The notes below the pieces were generated by a model, which was not told the origin of the DNA, made no database searches, and saw nothing but the letters and a program-made list of their open reading frames with translations. From Laburnicola sp. R22_1 (Eukaryota; Ascomycota; Dothideomycetes; Pleosporales; Didymosphaeriaceae), in the NCBI GenBank assembly GCA_014281115.1, contig JACONQ010000014.1, positions 1,674,001 through 1,738,000 of the forward strand: DNA of 64,000 nt, written 5' to 3'. The stretch's first letter is position 1. Every line of letters starts with the position of its first letter. Positions 57,037 to 64,000 of this stretch are shown piece after piece. Both the position numbers and the translations under genes were made by a program.

Positions 57037-57328
57037 TGTCAGATAGACAGTCACTGTGAAATCCAGTGGGTAGGTGTGTACGATCATATGGCCCCTTACA
57101 GTGGTAATCAGTGTAAATCACTGTGATTTCACTGTGAAATACACTGAGGAGGCTGGCGCACTACTGTTTTACACTGCCCCTGTACTATTCTAAATAGTAC
57201 TAGTGCGGCTTAGTACTAGATAGTTACTTCTCGCGGTAGCCGAGCTTCTCCGACAGAACACACACAATCAATCAATCAACCCACCACTTTTCCATCTCAA
57301 CTCATCAAGAATACCCGTATATTTGACA
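57037..57328 (+). repeat. Copia 3' LTR
   Basis: 292 bp, the less mutated LTR, ending TATATTTGACA and followed by duplication AATAG. The match with the left copy is gap-free. Confidence 0.95.
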
Positions 57329-57989
57329 AATAGAGAGAACACTGAGGTCTTTCTATAAAAGAAAGAATATCCTTATCCCTTGCCTAGCGCAATAAGTTAC
57401 TAAACTCTAATAGTAAGAAGCTATAAAGGTAGATATTACTACTAACCTTACTAAGAAACTATATATAGAAGGTTGTAATAAAATAAAGTATATATAGAAG
57501 ATTAAGCTAGTTTGCTAATATCTATATAACTAGAGGTTAATAGGGTCCTAAGCACCTTCCTAAAGAAGGGAGAAGGCCTAGAATATAAAAGGAGACGCCC
57601 TTTAAGACGCACTAACGCAAATTATAGGCTGTCTTACTAGCTTAGAGTAACTCTAAGTTATATTAGTAGCTTAATAAAACGCTAGTAAATAGCTCTAGGC
57701 CTTACTAGAAATAATTGCTAATTAACTTGCCTAATTAGAGCAACGCGCTAGAGTAAAGACTATGCCCTTAGCCCCCTTCTAAATAATAGTAGTAACACTA
57801 GCGTCTAGTAAAGTGCCACTAGAGCGCTAGCGTCCCTAACTCTCTAATCTAGAGTTGTTCTCTAGAAGCTATTAGGATTACTAATATTAGAAATATATAA
57901 TAAAGGCAAAAATTTGCAAAAATTACCTCCTTTTAGGAAACGTAGTTAATTATATTATAAGTAGGCTCAAATTCTCTGGCAGCTGTCTA
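57329..57989. other. AT-rich degraded sequence right of the copia element
   Basis: About 660 bases of RIP-like sequence with no readable domain. The start is the copia target-site flank. Toward 57,950 composition recovers as the LTR-like arm begins. Confidence 0.5.
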
Positions 57990-58413
57990 ACCGCGGGTAT
58001 CAGACGACTCGATCTTAGGACGTCAGAAAGCTGGCTCGCCGCACATATTAAAGAGTCGGATTCGAAAGACTTAGTGTTGTGTGTGTTAAAGGGGAAGAAT
58101 TTTCGGACGTCGCAAACGTCGCAAACGTCGCAAGAGGCAGACTTATACAATATACGTACGGCGAACCATAGTTGCGACTTCGCGCTCCGCTACGGCTCTC
58201 TAATAGTCTACTAGTTAAGAGATAATATGTGACTTAATTATGCCAGATAGCAGACTATCTATTAACTGCCATTGACGATGCTGTTGTACAGAACGCTAAT
58301 GACGAAATTATTATTATTTTGTGTATATTTTGTTACTACCACTATATGCTAGGTACTAGATTATAGTGCCTCCTATTTTACTCCTCTCTGTGTATAGTGC
58401 AGACTCCTCTACA
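57990..58413 (+). repeat. LTR-like arm, less mutated copy, inverted with respect to 61,090-61,560
   Basis: Contains GC-normal stretches (a GTCGCAAAC repeat at about 58,106-58,132; GGATTCGAAAGACTTAG) and ends near CTCCTCTACA. Blocks TCTAATAGTCTACTAGTTAAG, shown here as AATAGTCTACTAG, TTTTGTGTATATTTTGTTAC and CTCCTCTCTGTGTATAGT recur in inverted orientation at 61,090-61,560. It probably represents the 5' LTR of the gypsy relic that follows. Confidence 0.6.
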
Positions 58414-58419
58414 CGATAA

Positions 58420-61075
58420 AGATCTTTAATATTATAAGTAGGCTAATAGATAAGGTAGTAGATATCGCACTAGCCTTTATAAAGAAAGGAACCTATTCTA
58501 AAGATAAATTTTAAGATTTTTTAGATATAAGCTTCTATAATAAGTTAGTAGAAGAGTAAGTATAAAATAGGCTATTTCTTAGCTAATAAGGTAAAACCCT
58601 ACTAACTAAGTTTAATGCTAACTTTATGCGCCGAGCCACTAAAGCTAATAAAGATAACTAGAAAAACTTAAAGAATATTTACTAGAGAGCTTTATATACA
58701 GACTTATAGGATAGGCTAATTATACTAGAAATTTTTAAAGACTAAGACCTTATAATACTTTTAGATAGAGTTAATATAGTTAAGGAAAATATTTGCTATA
58801 TAAAGATATTAAAGCCCTTTTATATAGCGGCCTTCTCCTTTACTAAGTCTACTAACACTATAAATTAGAAATTTATATATTTTAGCACTATAAAAACTAC
58901 TAAACCAAATTCTCTAAAGACTAAAAAGCGCGCTAAATAAGTCTCTAAGAAGAAGTTAAGAAAGCGCTATAAAAAAAGAGCATACTTTTACTATAGTAAG
59001 AAAGGATATAGCGTCTAGAGTTATTACCTCTAAGCTGCAATACCTCTAATATAAGCTAGAGCTAGTACGGCCTAGGAAATAAATAGTAATAATAAGGATA
59101 TTAACAGCTTAGTAGAGTTAGAAAACTAGCTTCTCCCCCTAGAAGTTATTAGAGAAAGGAGATAAAGCGACTTATAAAGGAACTAAAGAAAAACTTTAAT
59201 ATATATAAAAAGATATAGCTAGATTTAATACTAATTACTATAAATACTCTTATTAATAATATTATCTTTGTGTATACTATACTTAATTTAGGATATTTAA
59301 CTACTACCTTTATATCTAAGAAGTTTGCTAGAAAATCTAATCTATAATATATTAGTTTAAATAATCCCTATTAGATAATAGAATTTAGAGAAGTAACCTT
59401 CTTAGTTTATAAAGCCACTTATATAAAAATAGATATTAAGAGGCATATTAAAATAATATAGGCTTATATTAATAGAAAAGAGAAGGACTATAAATTAGTT
59501 CCTAGATTGCTATAGTAGAAGAATAATACTATATTAGTAGCCTTAGGAGAATAGTCTATATATATAGAGTCCTTTTATATAAGGATTAGAGATAAGTAGG
59601 GAAGACAAACTTTTGCTTCTAGTTAAAAAGTCTCTACTATATTGTTTATAATCTTAAATAGGAGAAATATAAAAGAAAGAAATAGACTAATAGTCTTTAC
59701 TACCTCTCTTAAGAATATTTAAAAGGCCCTAGCCCTAAAGGCTAAGGTGGATCTAAGAGACTATCTCTCTAAGTAGCTCCTAGACTAAGTAGAAGTTTTC
59801 TTAAGAGAACAAGCTAATAAACTTCCCCTATTATAAGGCCCTTGGATTAATTACTTAATTCTCCTTATTAAGAAGAATAGAGAGATTCTAGAGATTTCCT
59901 TTAGCCCCTTTTATAGTATATTAAAGGAGGAATTACTAGTTCTCTATAAGGAACTAATAAAGTACCTTAACTATAGCTTTATTTAGGTAAGCAAGTCTAG
60001 CGCTATAGCACTAGTGTTGTTTATAAGAAAATCTAAGGAAAGTCTATAGTTTTATATAGACTATAGGGCGTTAAATATCTTATTAAAGAAGGACTACTAC
60101 TCTCTTCCTTATATTAGGAAGATATTACAGCTTCTTGCTAAGGCCAAGTATCTAATAAAGCTAAATATAATTTAGGCCTTTTATAAATCAAGAATAGCAA
60201 AAGGAGAAAAATAAAAAATAGCCTTTTAAACCTAGTTTAGATTATATAAGTAGCTAGCAGTCCCCTTTAGACTAGCTAATACACTAAGCACCTTTTAGAG
60301 ATATATTAACTATATTCTAAGAAAGTACTTAGATAACTTCTACTTTGCCTATATAGATAATATCTTTATATTTTCTAGCAGATCTTTAAAGAACTATTAG
60401 GACAAAGTATAATAGATAGTAAAAAAGTTAGGCAAGATAGGGCTGCACTTAAATATTAAGAAGTGTAAGTTTATAGTTACTAAGACTAAGTACTTTAAAT
60501 TTATTATAAAGTGTAAAAAGGGAATTAGTATAGATCTAGAAAAGGTTAAAGCTATCTAGAATTAGGCCCCTTCTATAGATATAAAGAGTATTTAGAGTTT
60601 TTTAAGGTTTGCTAACTTTTACTAGAGGTTTATAAAGAACTTTTTAGGAGTAGCATCTCTATTAACAAAGTTAATTAGAAAGGAAACTTCCTTCTTATAA
60701 GGGTAGAAATAATAGTAGGCCTTTAACTACCTAAAGAAAGTGTTCTGCACTAAGCCTACACTAGCATACTTTAATACTAAGAAGGAAGAAGTATTAAAAG
60801 CTAACTCCTTAGGCTAGGCCTTTAGAGCCTGCTTCTTATAGTTTAACGCAAAAGAAGTTCTTAGACTAATTATCTACTTTTCTACTAAATACACTTCTAT
60901 AAAGGCGAACTATATAAATTATAATAAGAAGATACTTATAGTTATTAAAGTAACTAAGGAGTAGTATAATATACTTTAGGCTATTCCCTATACGCTTATA
61001 TATACTAATTATAAAAACCTTATATACTTTAAAAAGTTTAGAAGATTAGATAAGAGGTATTAAAAATCTTTATTA
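58420..61075 (+). pseudogene. Second Ty3/gypsy gag-pol relic, RIP-destroyed
   Basis: Plus-strand translation gives a gag zinc knuckle with Cys replaced by Tyr (YFYYSKKGYSV, about 58,975-59,025). RT follows at about 59,800-60,700: FYIDYRALNILL, LPYIRKILQLLAKAKYL, AYIDNIFIF (YVDD changed to YIDN), KCKFIVTKTKYFKF, and SFLRFANFY. RNase H remnants reach about 61,075, where the inverted LTR-like arm begins. Nonsense codons are too many to list. It is distinct in sequence from the 40.6-kb chromovirus. Confidence 0.75.
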
Positions 61076-61089
61076 TGTGAAGATTCTAA

Positions 61090-61560
61090 CTAAGGTCGAG
61101 TCTATACTATACACAGAGAGGAGTAAAATAGGAGACACTAAGATCTAGTACTTAGCACATAGTAGTAGTAACAAAATATACACAAAATAACAATAATTTT
61201 ATTATTAACTTTCTGCACAGCAGCATTAATAACAGCAGTTAATAGATAGTTAGGCTTAACTAGTAGACTATTAGAGAGCTATAATAAACTACGAAGTTGC
61301 AACTGCAAAAGTAGTGTAGGCAATAAAACGCTTAACTATAGTTTAGTTATTGCGCTTACAACCTAATAGCAGCACAGCTATAGTTCGCTATACGTATAGT
61401 GTATAAGTCTCTTATAATATTAGTAACACCTAGTACACTAAATCTTTACTTTAATATACAACACTATATTTTTTAAATCTAACTCTTTATCTATTATATC
61501 TAGTAACGCAATAACTACGTTCTAGCAATCTAATATTATATCTAAGTCTAATACCTACAG
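61090..61560 (-). repeat. LTR-like arm, heavily mutated inverted copy
   Basis: Matches 57,990-58,413 on the opposite strand over about 420-470 bases, with most differences being transitions. It interrupts the gypsy relic between RNase H and integrase, so it may be a solo LTR or the edge of a second, oppositely oriented element. Confidence 0.6.
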
Positions 61561-62700
61561 CAACACAGCTATTATTAAATTTAGTTGGGGTATAGACAAC
61601 TAGCTAAGTAATATTAAGAATAATTCCTAGAGATTTAGTAACCTTATACAACTAGAAGAATTATTAGAGGGGCCTCTAGAGCTTATCTTTAAGTACCCTA
61701 TTAGTAATATATTTAGGCTAATTCGCCGCGCCTTATGCCTCTAAATCCTAGAGTATAAGGCAGTCCTTTAGTACCTAGATATTAGTAAAAGAGACGCAGC
61801 CTTTGTAACGCAATAATAGTATAATATAGAGATTATACTATAGAAGCTTAAAAATATAACTAAAAATAAAGATAATAAGGACTATAAGGGCGAGGACTAG
61901 AGTAAAGGAGAAAAAGAGTTTATCGCAATATATAAGACGCTAAAGGCGTAGTAGTAGCATAAGAAGCTTATTAAGGTAGTAGCAATTATCTAGACTACTA
62001 TTAAGGCGAGGAACTGCGAGTAATAAGAGTAAGAGTAAGAGTAAGTAGTAGCGGTGGGAGCATAGGAGAGATAGGCGGCAGTAGTAAGGTCCTAGGAGGC
62101 AGTATATAGCTTGCTAGTTGCAAGAGAAAATCTACTATAGGAGAGTAATAAGCTAGTTAAGTTAGTTGCTATTATAATTATTGTCGTTATTATTATAGTA
62201 AAAAATATTATTAAAGAAATTATTAATTACGTAACACAGTAGTTAGTTAAACAGTCGGCCTAGAATTACGTAATATTACGGATTAACCCTAGGAGAGAAT
62301 AGATAAGAGGTATATATACTAGGCTAATACTCTTAGTAAATATAATATAATATTCTAATATAGACTAAAACCTATTAACTTAAAAGTAAATGTCCTTTTG
62401 CAATACTAGCAAAATGTACCTACTAACACTAAAGATAACTAAGTTAAGTTCTATAAAATTTAACTTTTTAAGAAAATTTCTTTAGAAAATAGGAATATTA
62501 GGTTTTAAATATCTATAGCCCTAGCAATATAAGCTCTGCCTAGGAGGCTTAACCCCCTTAGAGAAGAAGAGAGCTAGGCTAAACGTAGGAAATGCTAGTC
62601 TTCTCCTTCCTACTTACTAGAAGAGTTCCCCCCTAGACTAAAAATACACTCCTTAGTAGACCTAGACTTAGATAAACTATAGTTTTATAGCTTAGAGAGA
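61561..62700. other. AT-rich repeat sequence with a decayed Lys/Glu-rich frame
   Basis: A broken plus-strand frame (about 61,660-62,160) reads as charged, coiled-coil-like segments (LIRRALCL, ILEYKAVL, KGEKEFIAIYKTLKA) and may be a gag of another retroelement. A GAGTAA triplet run lies at 62,024-62,045. No family assigned. Confidence 0.4.
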
Positions 62701-64000
62701 GATTTTATATTAAGGAAAGCAAAGAAGTGCATTTTTTACTATAGGCGCACTTTTTCCTTCTCTTTAAACCTAAAGATTACTATATAAGAATGCAATATTA
62801 ATAACACTAGTTACCTCTAGTATAGAAAATAAAAATAGGTCCTAGACTAGAAACTCCTATAAATAATACTAGTTACTATAGTCTATAACTCTCTTATACT
62901 TAAGTACTTAGAAAGAGAGATTACCTATAAAATAATTACTAAATTATACTTTATTTTAGAAATATTAGACTTTATTTATAAATTTATTAAGAACTATAAT
63001 ATATACAAAAGAACTAAGCTATAAAGAGATATAAAATAAGGGCTACTAAAACCTCTTCCTCTTCTAGACTAGATATAAAAGAAAATCTCTATAGACTTTA
63101 TTACTAAGCTCCCTATAAGTAGGAGAAATATAAACTTAATAGTAGTATGTAATAGACTAGGGAAAGGAATAGTTTTAGTCCCCTTACTAAACTTAGAGGT
63201 AGAAATAGTAGTAGAGGCGTTTCTTTATTATATTATAGCCTATTATTAGCTTGCTAACGCTATAATCTCTAACTGCGAAGGTTAATTTATAAGCAACTTT
63301 TAGAGGCATTTATATAAGAAAATAAAAATCTAAATGAGATTATTCTTCTCTAAATATCTAGAAACTAATTGTACTATAAAATATATAAAATTTATAATTA
63401 AAGCATACCTTCACACCTTTACATAATAGGACTAGAGAAATTAGGCCCTATACTGTCCTATAGCGCAAATAGCTATTAGTATGCAAGAAGCCACCTCTAC
63501 TAGAGTAGCACTATTCTTTCTCTAGCATAAATATAATATAGACCTATTTAAGCTAGATATAGAAATAAAAGCTATTAACTATTACTAGTAGGATTTATAG
63601 CTAGTAAAGTCTACTAAAGCTTTGCTATAGAAGTTCTAAACAGTTTTTATATTTATTTAAGCTATAATAGCTAAGTTCTAATAAGAATAGAAGTAGTAAG
63701 CAAACTAGCACTAAAGAGACACTTCTATATTAAAGGAAGGAGATAAAGTCTAGCTCTAGTATAGGAACTACCTATCTAACTCTTATCCTAATAAAAGTTA
63801 GACTAGAAAAATATAAAGTTTATAGTTACATAAGTAGTAGACTCCTATAATATAGAACTAAATATTTTACCTAGAGTTTACTTAGTGTTCTTAGTAAATT
63901 ATCTATGCCTAGCTAGAGAAGACCCTTTTCTTAGCTAGGCTATAGATAATAGGAAACTAGAGACTATTATTATTAAAGAAGAAGAGGAATAGATTATAAA
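62701..64000 (+). pseudogene. Gypsy integrase relic running off the window
   Basis: Plus-strand translation around 63,090-63,300 gives IDFITKLPISRRNINLIVVCNRLGKGIVLVP, split here as IDFITKLPIS and LIVVCNRLGKG, then VEAFLYYIIAYY and ANAIISNCEG, the gypsy integrase core with catalytic Asp replaced (SNCEG for SDRG). Near the end, an acidic IIIKEEEE stretch resembles the lead-in to a chromodomain, beyond the window. It could be the 3' half of the 58.4-kb relic. The start is approximate. Confidence 0.6.

Larger units (their letters stand above)
51850..57328 (+). mobile_element. Ty1/copia LTR retrotransposon (5,479 bp)
   Basis: Two 292-bp LTRs (51850-52141 and 57037-57328) begin TGTCAGATAGACAG and end TTAACA/TTGACA. 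The exact 5-bp duplication AATAG flanks the element at 51845-51849 and 57329-57333. The LTRs differ at only six positions. Pol domains are in copia order (protease, integrase, RT, RNase H) on the plus strand. A purine-rich GCTGAGGGGTG precedes the right LTR as a candidate polypurine tract; the primer-binding site was not identified. Confidence 0.95.

Noticed and set aside
25801..64000. The AT-rich block as a centromere
   Set aside because: Composition and repeats would allow it, but scattered RIP-mutated transposons also fill ordinary AT isochores; sequence alone gives no centromere mark.
1..64000. CRISPR arrays, rRNA or tRNA genes
   Set aside because: No direct-repeat/spacer array, no rRNA-like block and no convincing tRNA A/B boxes with a cloverleaf were noticed while reading both strands.

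Overview
This window looks like a filamentous ascomycete chromosome, probably Dothideomycetes/Pleosporales; that placement is inferred from the style of genes and repeats, not from a search. The genes are sparse, have 48-66 nt introns with GT..AG ends and CTAAC-type branch sites, and have Kozak-like starts. The transposon complement (hAT, Tad/I-like LINE, Fot1/pogo, Ty1/copia, chromodomain Ty3/gypsy) is fungal. Repeats carry C-to-T/G-to-A changes, mostly CpA to TpA, the footprint of repeat-induced point mutation (RIP).

The window has two compartments. About 1-25,800 is a GC-equilibrated, gene-bearing block: a CHK/aminoglycoside-phosphotransferase-like kinase (minus), a secreted AttH/CrtC-like protein with one in-frame stop (minus), a nested transposon island (6.6-15.9 kb), a small Cys-rich ORF, a BCS1-like AAA ATPase (minus), a 160-bp hAT-type MITE, a secreted type-B carboxylesterase with one in-frame stop (plus), a two-exon single-TM unknown protein (plus) and a two-exon macro-domain protein (plus). 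Nothing suggests these genes form a single pathway or cluster.

The 6.6-15.9 kb island is a LINE whose ORF1 was split near its 5' end by a 3,669-bp hAT element. The hAT has an exact 8-bp target duplication; removing it joins ORF1 in frame. LINE ORF2 (endonuclease, RT, RNase H) stays in one frame but has eight nonsense codons. The hAT transposase has one nonsense codon and one frameshift.

From about 25,800 to 64,000 the composition switches to a strongly AT-rich, TpA-rich, gene-empty compartment of RIP-mutated transposons. Structures delimited exactly: three Fot1/pogo-like elements (27,476-29,339; 32,320-34,192; 42,368-44,216), an 8.96-kb chromovirus (40,593-49,555, TSD CTAAG) inserted into an 80-90-bp tandem satellite and itself carrying the third pogo element, a 1.1-kb poly(A)-tailed insertion with a 13-bp TSD (49,932-51,057), a 46-bp minisatellite, and a 5,479-bp copia element (51,850-57,328, TSD AATAG, 292-bp LTRs). 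The right end holds a rearranged second gypsy relic with LTR-like arms in inverted orientation.

The best candidate for something little described is a cysteine-rich ORF on the strand opposite gag-pol, lying between the chromodomain and the 3' LTR of the chromovirus (41,230-41,787) and overlapping the end of pol tail-to-tail. No new host defence or metabolic system was seen.
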